From Elysia crispata (Eukaryota > Mollusca > Gastropoda > Plakobranchidae), in assembly GCA_033675545.1 (NCBI GenBank), contig JAWDGP010001412.1, positions 96,841-160,840 on the forward strand: a stretch of 64,000 nucleotides of DNA, written 5' to 3'. Numbering within the stretch: the stretch's first letter is position 1; every line of letters starts with the position of its first letter. The position numbers and the translations under genes were made by a program. Under the pieces are notes generated by a model. It was not told the origin of the DNA. It did not search any database and saw only the letters and a list, made by a program, of their open reading frames with translations. This document shows positions 51,548 through 63,886 of this stretch, in pieces.

Positions 51548-54500
51548 CTCATTATAGCTAAAATATTTTTCAAATTTTAATTTCCTGTCGACTTTTATAA
51601 CATAAGACAGTGCCTATTGAGAAATTAATTAATAAATAAATAAATGCATTCGGAATAAAGAATCTAAAACTTTGTCCGATTAAGGATATTTTTGTTAAGT
51701 TAGAAGATAGTATCAAATACAATAAAAGTTTAAGCAGAAATGAGAAAGTCATCTCAGCATTTATGGATTAAAAAAGAAACAAGTTAAATAAAAATTTGAA
51801 TGATGCTAGCTATAGATTAATTTGTATCTTGAGCTTATATTCTGAACACAAAGAAAAAACTTTTTTTCTCTACTCGCTAGGATCGTTGAGGATTTTTCTC
51901 AGCTTCCTGGACCCCAGCTATGACCAGTTTCAACCTACTTGTTAATCACAGACGTTACAAAGGTATGATTGCGATCAACACAATTGCTTTCAAGATAATA
52001 AATTATCATGGAACTCTTTAGTCACTCCCAAATCTCTAGATCTTCGGCTAATTTTTAATCAGTCTCGTAAACAACTCTGATTCTACAGCCCCACACTCGC
52101 ACAGTCTGGCTCATCAGGAGCCTGTCTAGAAAGAATTTTAAGCTATATGGGATCAATGCTTGGTGAGGTGTAAGGTTATTTTGAGAAGCTCTACGATGGG
52201 CAAACTTAAAAAGCAGTCAAGATTTCCTTCGCACTCGGTTACTGTGAGACAAAATGGTTTCGGACGTGATGGGCATAAAATAGGAGGACAGGTCTTAGAG
52301 AGTTAGGTATATAATAACAATAATATATATATATATATATATATGCTCGAAACTAAAATAAAATTGACGCCTAAACAATGTAGGAAAATAATGTAAAATA
52401 CAACGCATTACGAGCCGTCCAGATCGTTTCACTAAAACGGTTATACGGTAAAAGTAATAAGTAGGCCTAGTAGATTTGTAGTCGATTTCACGACCCCTGG
52501 TATATTACTCAAAGAGAAGTCTATTCTATTCGAATCATTTCCAATGTAAAATTTAAAAATAAATTATCAGGACATATATCATTATAATTATTAAGGTCTG
52601 CTTTACCAGACGAGCAAAATTTGCTTTCAATAAAGTGAAAAAAGAAAAGAAAGAAAAAAAAAGCTGGAATCCAAATTAAAAGGAAAATAAAACGATTCTA
52701 TAGCTCCCCGTAGGGGAACTTTAATGATTTGTGCAAGAAGCTACGTAAATGGCTCTCCGCTTCAAAATATTAAGAATAACTATAGATTGGCCGAGAATTC
52801 AAGGTAGGTCGAACAGATATCCAAACATTGTATGTCTTAATGAATTTCATTTTATAATTATATCCCACCCGAAGTGTCTCTCAAATATTGTGAACTTTAA
52901 AAAATCATGACGGGGAGGAATGGAGTACAGGTACATCTTGTTAGAATTATTAATGGGGAGTAGACAAGAATATTGATGCAATAGTACAGTCACTGTAACT
53001 ACAGTAATTATCAGATTAGTTCTGCAAACATTTAAAATAAAATTTTTTCACAACCTCTGGGATTTGTCCGTCAAGGATTTTAATGCATATCAAGCTCTTC
53101 CCATGTTGCAGCTGGTCTACCATTTTACTTATATAATTTTCAGTCTTAGGTGCAATGTCACCTCAACCTTTCAATTTCTTTGATCAAGGTTTTATTTTTG
53201 ATGGTGTAACGAGGAGAAAAATGTCCAGCACTTCTTTCGTTTAAAATGCCGTGCCTTTTTAATTTACAAATCATTCTAATTCACCCATGAGCTCGCAATC
53301 CATGAAGAATAAAGCAACGTAAGAACGGAGACTGCGCAAAAATAGATAAGTTTAATGTCTGATTTAAAAGTAGCAATTGCCGTGAACAAAATAATCAATT
53401 ATTCAGGTTATTTATTCATAAGCTCAGAAGCTGCATTTGGCATGTGTAAATCCAGAGTTTTAAAGTTTCTGATTAATTTCATGATTGGGTTGAGTTAATT
53501 TTAATATATGTGTGTGATAAGGAATGGTTTAGACTTTGACAGTGATTTTGTAGGCTTACACCCAAACAACTCATTGGTAAAGATTAATCATTTGATATTT
53601 TATTTTGCGCTATTTTAACAAGACGATTTTGAAAGAGCTGCATTTTACCGTCGCTTTTTGAATTAAAAAAAAAAAATAAACTTAAGAGTTGACACTATCC
53701 AGTCTAGATATTGAGAAAGACGTCCTAGCTTCTATTTTTTGCATATATAAGATCTCAAATAAGTAATAAAGAATTATGATTTCTCAACTGAAGATAACAT
53801 CATTTCCTCAGGTCTGAAACAACATTGTCCATTGATAAATTATTCTACAACACGGGGTTTATTAACTTTCTGAGAAATGTCTACATTCTCGTTTCCAATG
53901 TATTGACTATACTTTATTGGACTTAAGTAACTGTGTCGCCAAAAAGTCCTAGTCTTTTCCTTATTGCATTTTAGTAAATTTGAAGACATCCACATTTTGA
54001 TGTGATCATTTCAATTAGAAAAATTATCAGTCATGAATTTAAGGCTATCAGAGGGTAAAGAAAAATATAGTTCAGTGTCTGCAGGCATCAATATGGTATG
54101 GGAAATTCAGATTGTTAATTACATCACAATGAATACATGAACATAGAGAAAGAAGGGATATCCGAACCAGGTCCTTATGGTCTCCGTACATAACTTGGAC
54201 TTCACCGAAACAAGTTTAAGCTATCTTTACATTTTATCTGTATAGCATATAAGTAGGAGTTCACTCAGGATTACGGGGGTACCATCACAGAATAATAAAC
54301 GTATAGAATTACAAATCGTCTCCAAATAATTATGAGACCGCCAAAGTCCGGAATACGAAAATCTGTTATTTCTTTTTTTCTGACAGTCATTGGCGATGGG
54401 AAGAAGAAAAAAAGAGACACTCTAAAGTCTACGTTGTTAGTTGTTAAATTTCCTAGATCTAGGCCAGTCTTGCTTCTAGACATGGGTTGTTTTTTGTTTT

Positions 54501-55477
54501 TGTTTTTTCAAATGAGTTCTTCCCTTCTTTAGTTTTAGTAAATTAACGTAAAAAGTTTTATAAATCTAACCAGTATAATCATGTTCAAATTTGTTTGTTT
54601 TGAATTGATTTTTTTGTTTGTTTTTGTTGGTGAGAATATTGTTTAGACATTTATGTCTTAGGTTAACCATGGCAACAAAGCATTTGTTTACGTCCTCAGA
54701 CACTACTATTATGGCATAAGAGATTAGGTCTCGGCACCGATTTAGTCTCGTATTTGTAAAGGAATTATGAATGTGTATTATATTTAACATGTGTGTACTA
54801 TCGACAGCACAATCATGGTGGTTGCAAGCTCTCGATAAGCACAGCGCAGCCGAAACATCTACTGTAGTGAAATGACAGACTAACACCATCGATAGGTTTG
54901 AGCAGGTCACTTCAGGCTCTGACTAGCGCGGTTTCACAGCTGTGACTAGACTTTGCATGAGGGCCGGACAGAATACTTTCTGTAAGGCTGACCATGAGGC
55001 AGTGATGGAGCATTGTTTTTCATATCACTTTTGGCGTGAAGGTTATATTTAATATCGGTTGATAATACTTAAAATGTAACAGTCTAAAAAGGCTAGCTTG
55101 AGAGGAGGAATAACACAAGTCTTTGATTTAGGTTGGTTTATAAGAAAAAACTTTAACAAACGAATCGTTTAAAAATCTTTGTGAGATGGGGTAACAAGAT
55201 GTCCAGACACTTGTGAAACCGTCTTCCAGGAAGAAAGTCGAACTCGTTAAGATTATTTAGCATTTGGAAGTGAGAGTTCTCAGCGTCAGCTATAAGAGGA
55301 GATTATATTTTTTGTTTAATGGTTGTAATCAGCGCATAGAAGTAACACGAAAGAATACTCTGACTCCGACATAATTGTTACAGAGCATTTAAGCATGTCA
55401 AGGTGGTGGGAGGGATGTAATGAGTTTAGTCTGAAATCTGTTTAAAGAAACATAATCAGTTTCATTTGATTTTCCAG
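51548..55477. other. AT-rich, no gene; small (AT)n
   Basis: (AT)12 at 52,323-52,346. A 114-codon minus-strand ORF at 54,566-54,910 is low in confidence. 54,830-55,000 is slightly GC-richer but unassigned. Confidence 0.45.
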
Positions 55478-56450
55478 AAAGTACGACAACCATGAACGCA
55501 ACAAATTTTTCACTCTCGGGATCGACTGCAACAATAGCACTGCATTGAACTGTAGCCAGGACATTGGAACATCGCAAGATGGGCATAAAGCCTTCAAACC
55601 CTTGCTTTCATCGAAAGAGTTTCAATGGTCTATTCTAATCTTGTCATTTGCATTAATAATAACCTGTTGTTTAGGGATAGTCTCAAATATACTAGTCCTT
55701 AAAGCTTATCTCAAGATTGGCTTCTCAGAATCCATTAACATAAGTTATTGGTGCACTGGGCTCAAATTTGTTGGGGGCTACCCTTAATATATTAGAATTT
55801 GTGCCTGTTGATGTGCCTTTTGACGCCCTTGCCTTACCCACAACGACCATGTACTTCCGTGGCGAGGGCTTTGAGAAAACCACAAGCTGCATCACGGCGT
55901 ATATCTCTCTCGAGCGATGTCTCTGTGTTTTGTTTCCATTACACGTCAAGCGCTTTGTGACTCCCAGAATAACAGCAGTCGTTGTAATGATGATTTTTGG
56001 CTTGATGTTTGTACCCTCAAACCTTGGGTACCTGTATAGCATAAATAAAGCGATGCTTTTTATTGTTAAATCGCAAAATCCTCATTTCCGAAAACTTGCG
56101 ATAATGTTAACTTATTATATCAACAGTGTGGTTCTCTTTACAGCTCTCATTTCTATATGGATTTGCTCTGTTTTTATCGTGGTGACTTTTAAACAAAATG
56201 CCCAAAATGGAGAATCCAAGTTTGGCCAAATATCTACAAATGTAGGCCAAATTCGAAGCAGACGAGTAATCTTCTGGCCACCGCATATCTTGTTTTCTCA
56301 ACACCTAAAACAATAAAAAATATCGCGTATTTAATCTTTGATAGCTTAGCAAGTCAGAGCCAATATTATAGAACTTACATGATTTCCAATTTTTTGGGCG
56401 TACAAATCAACTTGTTTAACTCCAGTGTAAATATATTTATCTATATGTAG
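55478..56450 (+). pseudogene. Chemosensory-type rhodopsin-class GPCR, frame-broken
   Basis: About 320 codons of seven-helix receptor spread over changing frames. ATG at 55,492 gives MNATNFSLSG with an N-glycosylation site, then a shift before CNNSTALNCSQD. TM1 (SILILSFALIITCCLGIVSN) is followed by GFSESINIS, then a shift near 55,745 into GALGSNLLGATLNILEFV (TM2). TM3 ends in SLERCLCVLFPLHVKRFVTP (ERC in place of DRY), TM4 in VVVMMIFGLMFVPSN and TM5 in NSVVLFTALISIWICSVFIV. A shift near 56,273 leads into LATAYLVFSTPKTIKNIAYL (TM6) and NSSVNIFIYM (TM7, NPxxY-like) with a stop at 56,448. This is the type of receptor expanded in gastropod chemosensory tissue; the ligand is unknown. tttccag at 55,471-55,477 looks like a splice acceptor just before the exon. 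Three clean single shifts with all helices intact suggest either a young pseudogene or sequencing errors. Confidence 0.75.
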
Positions 56451-56975
56451 ACAAGCAGTAAGTTTAGAGCTATCACAAAACAACTACTATGCTCAGGGTG
56501 CCTGAAACCGCAACATTTAATTGGATCATTTTGTCCCGATCGTATAAATGATTACACGGAAATTTTGTAATTATTTGATGCATTCTACACAAATTTGCAT
56601 TTTAAATTTTTTTTGTTCGATTAAAAAAAATCCGCTTATTTATTATTTTACATCATACTGTATCATCATCATCATCATCATCATCATCATTCTGATCATC
56701 ATCGTCCTGATCACCAACACCATCAACACCATCACCATAACCACCATCAACATCATCATCATCATATTTACTCATCATGAATGCTTAACACTTTTCAACT
56801 TATAAAAAGCTTTAATTACACACTTTAGCCGAATTAATGCATTGAAAAAATCAGAGCGCTTAGTCAATAGAATGTTGATCTGAGGTTGTGGGGATCCCAG
56901 TTTCCGAGCCTTATCTTATCAGATCTATCTATCAGCTTGTCACGATCCAGTGGTATCTCTGGCTATTGATATATA

Positions 56976-57035
<60 letters not shown>

Positions 57036-57791
57036 CTTTTATCCTTACGCTGGAGGTTTAATTTGATTGAATCTTTAAAAATTTTTTCCAGGTTTTTTTC
57101 TCCATTAAAGTAAAATAACATGGCTGTTATGTATTTAGTATAAGACAACAGTAATTTGTTTAAAAAAATCCGCTTTGAAAATTGTGAACCACTGAGAAAA
57201 ATCTTTCAAACGTAATTTGATTCATCCTGACATATTGGGCAAAACAATTTATGAATTAATCATAATACAAAATAATGAACTTTCAAAAGCATTTTAGCCT
57301 AAATCCATAACTTTATTTAGTTTTATTTATTTATTTATTTATTTTTTTGTGTGTATGTACTGTGTGGGACAATTATATTGATCGCGAGAGATTAAAATTC
57401 AGTGAACTTCATCGGTGTACATCGAGTGGTTTTGAAGGAGATGGCGGAGAAAAAAAGAAAAGGTGAATTCTATAATATATATATAATATACATATATATT
57501 CAGCTATCTTTTTTTTTTTTTTGAAACCTGTGATTCTGATTTAATTAATTATTTTTTTTAATAACTTTCACTCCCCCAGCTGCTTTGACACTTTCTGCAT
57601 TCCAAAAAAAAAAAAAAATAATAACATTTTTGAAAAGACTCATGCTCAACATATCAGCCAGCTTACAGCGAATAGACCTTTCGTTTAGAACAAAATTTCT
57701 ACCCAAATGCTTGGTAGGCCTCTTTTATTTCATCATAGCGAAGCGTCAACTTTCTAGTAGATGTGCCGGGAATGAGACAAAAAATAGCATT
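56451..57791. other. AT-rich with microsatellites, no gene
   Basis: (ATC)n and degenerate CACCAT repeats at 56,661-56,767, (AT)n at 56,973-57,032, poly(T) near 57,510 and poly(A) near 57,604. No coding signal. Confidence 0.7.
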
Positions 57792-58145
57792 CGCTGCAGT
57801 TAAGAGAACGGATTAGCTAAGAGGTTGGATTGTGTGTACATAATGATTTGGTGACTCAAGGGGAGAAAACTCCGTCTTTAGATCGCTGCAGTTAAGAGAA
57901 CGAATTAGCTAAGAGGTTGGATTGTGTGTACATAATGATTTGGTGACTCAAGGGGAGAAAACCCCATCTTTAGATCGCTGCAGTTAAGAGAGCAGATTAG
58001 CTAAGAGGTTGGATTGTATGTACATAATGATTGGGTGACTCAAGGGGAGAAAATCCCATATTTAGATCGCTGGAGTTAAGAGATTGGATTGTGTATACAT
58101 ATTGATTTGGTGAACTAAGGGAAGGAAACCCCATCTTTAGATTAG
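57792..58145. repeat. 92-bp tandem repeat, 4 copies
   Basis: cgctgcagttaagaga starts copies at 57,792, 57,884, 57,976 and 58,068 (cgctggag in the last). The fourth is shortened by an internal deletion. Confidence 0.93.
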
Positions 58146-59223
58146 GAGGTCGAGAAGCTGGGTGGTGTATCTGCACAGTAAGGTGATGTAAAACGATATA
58201 GAGAAAAAAGGGTTGTGAGTATGTAGGAACAAAAATAAGTCAAATACACCTTCAGGCAGAGTTTATGATCCTACTACAAAACAGGCTCAACAAATCGATT
58301 GGGCAATCACCACATATATTAAATTGTGGTTTTTGACTTGCCGTTCACAGTTGTTATTCCACATAAATTTGTTGCACCTTGTTTTAAGTACATCAAGATC
58401 CAGACTGAATATCCTGGTAAAACTAGAGGATGTCAAAAAGGTGACAGATTAATGAGAGGAAAGGTACAGACTTCGATTCTATATAAATATGCAAAGACCT
58501 GGAATCGTGAAATTAGAGAATGTAAAACAAGCTTGGCCGAGTAGAGATCAGGCGATTCCATACTATGAAAAGTTTGTGCTTCTCAAAATTGAGCTGTGAC
58601 GAAATGTTTACTCTGATAATTTTACAAAGTTGCTTGCATATTATCTTGCTTTTTCAGATGATGTGAGTAAGTTTGGGTGTTACTACATCGATCGTGCAAT
58701 ATTGAGAACTTCTAGGAAATTTTCTAGATGATAATTTTTTTTTAATTTGGAAGATTTTAACATTGTGGAGACTATTAAACATACTCAATCAAACGAATTG
58801 CGGTCTAAACGATCCAGTTTCTTAGTCCTGGGTTGGAGTTAAATTTCAGATCTATAAATATGTACATCTTGATTGGTAATGGCATGATTTCCCATAAAAT
58901 TATGAACATTTTTAAATATATTTAATGAAGCAAAATTTAAAAAGAATAGTATTTTCGACAATTTGCCACTAGCATTAACCATGCGTTGCCCAGACCTTTA
59001 ATTGGGTGCAAATGCAAAAGAGACTTTTCATGACGTACACGTTTGATACTATATGTTCTATTTGTGTGGTTTGTCTCTCATTGATTTGAAACTACTTTAA
59101 TAGAAGCTTATTTTATTCTTTTTTTGAATATTTGAATCATTTTTATTGTGCGTTCCGTATAGGATGTATCAAGATCTACAGGATGTGTCTGAGCTTTCCC
59201 GTAATCGTTGAAAATTGTTTCTA
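58146..59223. other. AT-rich, no gene seen
   Basis: A 72-codon ORF at 58,326-58,544 matches nothing I know. Confidence 0.5.
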
Positions 59224-59760
59224 GTCATCGTATGATATATAGGATAAATTAACTGACAATCTGTTTTACTAATGGTATGATTTATAGGATAAATCATTTC
59301 TGAAAAATCTTTTGTAATAATGGCATGATATAAAGGATAAATCACAGCTGACAATCTTTTGTAAAAATGGTTTGATATATAGCATAAATGACAACTGACA
59401 ATCTTTTGTAATAATGGTTTGATCTATAGCATAAATGACAACTGACAAACATTTGTAATTATGGTATGACTTATAGGATAAATCAACTGGCAATGTTTTC
59501 TAATAATGGTATGATATGTAGGATAAATCAACTGACAATCTTTTCTAGTAATTGTATGATGAATAGGTAATCAACTGACAATCTTTTCTAATAATGGTAT
59601 GACATATAGGATAAATCAACCGATAATATTTTGTAATAATGGTATGACATAATTATACGATAAATGGCAACTGACAATCTTTTGTTATAATGGTATGACA
59701 TATTAGATAAATGACAAATGACAATCTTTTCTAATAATGGTTTGATATAGAGGATACGGT
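59224..59760. repeat. About 47-bp degenerate tandem repeat, 12 copies
   Basis: The theme aatggtatgatatataggat + aaatcaactgacaatctttt recurs about twelve times with substitutions and small indels. It ends where the gypsy LTR begins, so the retroelement landed at or in this array. Confidence 0.88.
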
Positions 59761-59762
59761 AG

Positions 59763-59988
59763 CACTTATCCAATCACTAAGAAACACAAGATAAACCTTT
59801 GGGTTTTCTGGTTTAATTGAATTTAAGTATCATCTGACTGTGTCGAGATTTAAGTCTGAACTGAGAAAGTAAGCTCTTGTTCTCCTCAATGCCTCAGTGG
59901 TGAGCTCTCTTCACAACCTCGGATGTATACATTTGACACGGGTTAGTCTTTATCATTGCCCAAGATTTAATAGTCCAAGCGCCACACA
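59763..59988 (-). repeat. 3' LTR of the gypsy fossil
   Basis: Matches 63,887-64,000 over its first 115 bp. On the minus strand it begins TGTGTGGC right after a G-rich polypurine tract (59,989-60,005 as C/T on plus). Confidence 0.85.
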
Positions 59989-60024
59989 GTCCCCCCCCTC
60001 CCTCAAAGACTGACACCGTAAGAG

Positions 60025-61250
60025 TCACTGGTATCGCATAGGCGGTCGAATAGTGCGACCTGTACGCGAAGACGTCTGAACAGCAGGGCGCGACATAGCT
60101 TGCTGATGCTTAGAGGTGGTGCTTGAGTCTGATGGATGACTGCGTGAGGGATGACTCTGTTTGGCTGGAGGGCGACCACGTGGAGGAGGTTTAGCCAGTA
60201 TGACCGGTTGAGATGGATCGAAAAACGCTGGCTTGATGCAATCTATTAAGATTCGTTCAGCGCGACCGCCAAAGTCTATGAGGAAAGCTTTGTCCCCTGA
60301 AGTCAGAACTGCGTAAGGACCCGAATAAGGTCTCTGTAACGGCCCTTTAGTGCCATCTCGTCGGACGTACACATGTTTTGCGGCTAACAAAGATGGGGAC
60401 AGGTAGGGTCTAGCAGAAGTGTGATGGGAGGCCGGACGAGGTGCATAAAGCGGGATGTTCAGCCTGAAATTCAGCAGTAAGTCATCCATAGATTTTGCAG
60501 ATTTAGGTGGAACTAGTTCACCTGGGATTGTCAAAGGCTCACCGTAAACAAGCTCTGCTGAGGAATAACCTAAATCTTCTTTAGGTGTGGTTCTGAGCCC
60601 GAGAAGTACCCAAGGAAGTTCTTCTACCCAATTTCGACCGGTGAAAGGGGCTTTTAGAGCTGTCTTGAGAGTTCGATGAAACGATCCTCCCATTTGCCTG
60701 AGAATGATAAGAGTTGTATAGTGAAGCTTGACTCCGAGGCGAGCCGCTATCTCACTCCATAACGATGATGTGAACTGTGACCCGCGATCTGACGAAATAT
60801 CTTCAGGGACACCGAAACGAGCAATCCAGCCAGTAACAAGAGCATGCACACACTCGGGTGTTGTAATGTCTCGTAGTTGAATAGCTTCTGGCCAGCGTGT
60901 GTTGCGGTCGATAATTGTCAGGAGATATGTGGAGCCAGAAGAAAAAGGTAAAGGTCCGACAATGTCAATGTTTATGTGTGAGAATCTTTTGTCAAGGACA
61001 GAGAAATGTTCTAGTGGAGCTTTTGTGTGGTTTTATATTTTTGAACTTTGACAGTGATGACATTCTTTAACCTATCTACTGACCTGCTTCCGCATCCCGT
61101 GCCAAACAAATTTGTCTGAGACCATTTTGACGGTGGCTTTGTCTCCTGGATGTGGACAACGTCGAACACAGTGCGTCTGAAATCAGGAGGTACAATCGGA
61201 CGAGTTGAAACGTCACACACAATCTCTGGTCCTTGCTCGTTCAATCTTGT
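60025..61250 (-). pseudogene. Gypsy integrase region (fossil)
   Basis: Recognisable integrase core (SDRGSQF, GYSSAELVYGEPL) and the C-terminal PYSGPYAVL...DFGGR domain typical of Ty3/gypsy pol, with the upstream zinc-binding part poorly preserved. Ends in a Ser/Pro/Arg-rich tail close to the LTR. Confidence 0.85.
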
Positions 61251-61499
61251 ATTGGTAATCTCTAGGCAAGTGAAGGCTGTCTTGTAAGCTTGTATTCAAT
61301 ACTAGCAGCTTGGGCTCTAGCCATTGATATGTAATCTATGCCCAAGGAAACTGCGATGGTTGTTCTGGAACGAGACAGACAGTCGGCGACAATGTTGTTT
61401 TTACCAGAGACGTGCTATTTCGGTGCTAAATTCGGAAATGGCAGAGAGGTGTCTTTGTTGTCGTGTTGACCATAGTTCTGTTGTTTTTGCCATGGCGTG

Positions 61500-62720
61500 C
61501 ACTAGTGGTTTATGGTCTGTATAAATGGTGAAATTCCGTCCTTCAAGCATGAAACGGAAGTGACGAATTGCCAAATATACTCCAAGTAATTCTCGGTCGA
61601 AAGCACTGTAATTTATTTCTGCTTTTCGTAGTTGTCAGCTGGAAAAGGCTGCCAATGACCCTTGTTGAATTGTTCAAGGACGGCGCCTACGGACACATCT
61701 GAAGCGTCAGAAGTAAGAGCTAAAGGGCCCTCAGTGCAAGGATGGACTAGCATTGCTGAATTAGTCAAAGCAGTTTTACCGTTTAGGAAATCCTGTTTCA
61801 TCTCTTGTGACCACACTAACTCTCGTCGAGGTTTAGATGACTTTAGTGCCCCGTAAAGAGGACTGAGGGTGGCAGCAATGTTAGGCAAAAAACGGTGGTA
61901 AAAGTTAATCATACCTAAAAACTCTTGTAGTCCTTTCACAGTTGATGGTTGAGGGAATGTTTGGATGACTTTAACCTTGGCTTGTGTTGGACTAGATCCT
62001 TTCTTTGATACTTGGTGCCCCAAGAATTCCAGAGAAGAGACACCGAAAAGACATTTTTCAAGGCGAATTACAAATCCATGATCTATCAAACGTCTAAACA
62101 CAGCTTTTAAGTCATCCAGGTGTTCCTTCTCTGTGGAACTTGCTATGAGGATGTCGTCAAGATAAACAAAAGCTGAATCAATGTCCTGAAGGACAGAATC
62201 CATAAGTCTTTGAAACGTTTGGGCAGCACTTTTTAAGCCGAAAGGCATCCGCAAAAATTCCCACAGACCAAACGGAGTGATCACTGCTGTTCCTTAGGAA
62301 TGTCTTCCGAGGCGACTGGATTCTGATGATAAAAGAAAAAGACATGGAAGTTTACGAACTAGGTCGATTTTCGAGAAGATAGTCTTTCCTTTTAGGCGGG
62401 ACGAGAAGTCATGGATATGGGGAATGGGGTACCGATCTTGGCAAGCGGTGCGACATCGTTTAATTCTTTCTGTAATCGCCGCATGGGCGCCAGCCACCGT
62501 TTGGTTTGGACACCATATGGAGAGGAGATGCCCACGGGCCGCTCGTTGATTTCAATAATGCTCCATCTTTTCCATCTCCTAGAAAACTTATTTTGGTGGC
62601 CAGGTTAGTCTGTCTGGAGCAAGGCGACTGAGCTCAAAGAAGACAGGACGGTCTTTAGTTGGGATGAAGTGATGTACACCGTGTTTAACCTCCGCAGCTG
62701 AAAATGCTGGTTTCAGCAGA
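61500..62720 (-). pseudogene. Gypsy reverse transcriptase / RNase H region (fossil)
   Basis: RT landmarks include FSKIDL, PFGLKSAAQTFQRLMD and FVYLDDILIAS (YLDD catalytic motif), then FLGHQVSKKG and the FLGMINFYHRFLP connection domain, followed by an RNase H start (LTSDASDVSVGAVLEQ). Confidence 0.9.
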
Positions 62721-63260
62721 TCCGGGAATTCATTTAGGAGCTTTTGGAACTTATTAATTGAAGAAAGCTCGACAAGCGCGAGGTTGTTTAATGTAACCGC
62801 ACTGACATATACAGGGAATGCCTGAAATTGTATCTGTATTTCCTATCTGGCGACGGTTCAATCATATCGACAAGCGAAGCGCTGTGTTCGTAAAAAATCA
62901 GCGCCAAGGAGCGGACGGTTTGACATCTGTTCCAATGAGCCGAGCTTGGAAATTGCGTTGACCAAAATGAAGACAAACGAAGTGAAAGTACCATAAGTCA
63001 AAGTTGCGTGGTAGAACCATTGGCAGCTTGTAAAGGAGGTCCTCTGGATCCCGTTTTCTTGTCTAGGCTTAGACGCTAGAGTAACAGGAACTTTAGCTCC
63101 TTGGTGTCAACTAGAAAGCACCTTTTAGAAATGCTGTCTATGACAAAAGTTGCACACAGTTTGTGGTTCTCTGGAAGCTTGAAACGGCACAATGTAGCGC
63201 TGTGGCGTTTCTCTGCCTGTGATTATGTGTAAAACTTAGCTAGTGTTTGTGGCAGGTGTG
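62721..63260 (-). pseudogene. Gypsy gag-pol linker / protease region (fossil)
   Basis: Poorly preserved. Sequence like NRPLLGADF and the stretch before RT place the protease here. Identification rests mainly on position. Confidence 0.55.
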
Positions 63261-63261
63261 G

Positions 63262-63850
63262 TCACAGTGTTGCACTCGACCCAAACCGTCTGTTATACCA
63301 GCAAACTGTGCTAAAATTACACTTCTGTGGGACTGAGCTTTCGAGGCCAGTGAACGGTATCGGCTTTAAGCTTAACAACATTCTTAAATCTCTTTTGGGT
63401 GAGCTTGCTAGGGGCACACATAAACTTTTTCCGGTGCAGTTGTCGAAAAAATATATGTTTAAAAAACAGGGCTTATGGTCCCCTAAGAGGGCAAGCACTG
63501 AGTCCATGATTGCCCGAAGGCTTCTCTACTGCCTAACCCGCCAAGGTATTAGCCCTTTCTGTTTCTGAAAGCCCGAAATCGGAACATAAAAATGATTTAA
63601 GGGCCTCATATTTGTTGGTTAGAGGTGGAGCAGCGATCACTGACAAAGCTCTAGTTGCTGTTTGTGAGTCTAGAGAAGCTACAACATGAAAGTATCTCGT
63701 GTCATCAGATGATAGGTTGCGTAAGGCAAACTGTGCTTCGGTTTGCGCGAACCATGCCAGCGGGCACGTCGTCAAAAGGTTGGAAGTTTAAGTGCTACTG
63801 CCTCGATAGACATAATGAAATGAAATGTTGGAGGCTTAAAACTAGATCTT
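63262..63850 (-). pseudogene. Gypsy gag region (fossil)
   Basis: WFAQTEAQFALRNLSSDDTR, VASLDSQTATRALSVIAAPP and LLGDHKPCFL match the conserved gag of a widespread metazoan Ty3/gypsy group. Nucleocapsid fingers are not clear. Confidence 0.85.
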
Positions 63851-63868
63851 AAAAAATTCAGATCAACT

Positions 63869-63886
63869 ATCACGTCGGGGTCACCA
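63869..63886 (-). other. Gypsy primer-binding site
   Basis: Minus strand TGGTGACCCCGACGTGAT directly follows the LTR end. TGG at its start pairs with a tRNA CCA end. The tRNA species is not determined. Confidence 0.7.

Noticed and set aside
54566-54910. 114-codon minus-strand ORF, considered as a receptor fragment
   Set aside because: No helix pattern or receptor motif could be matched.
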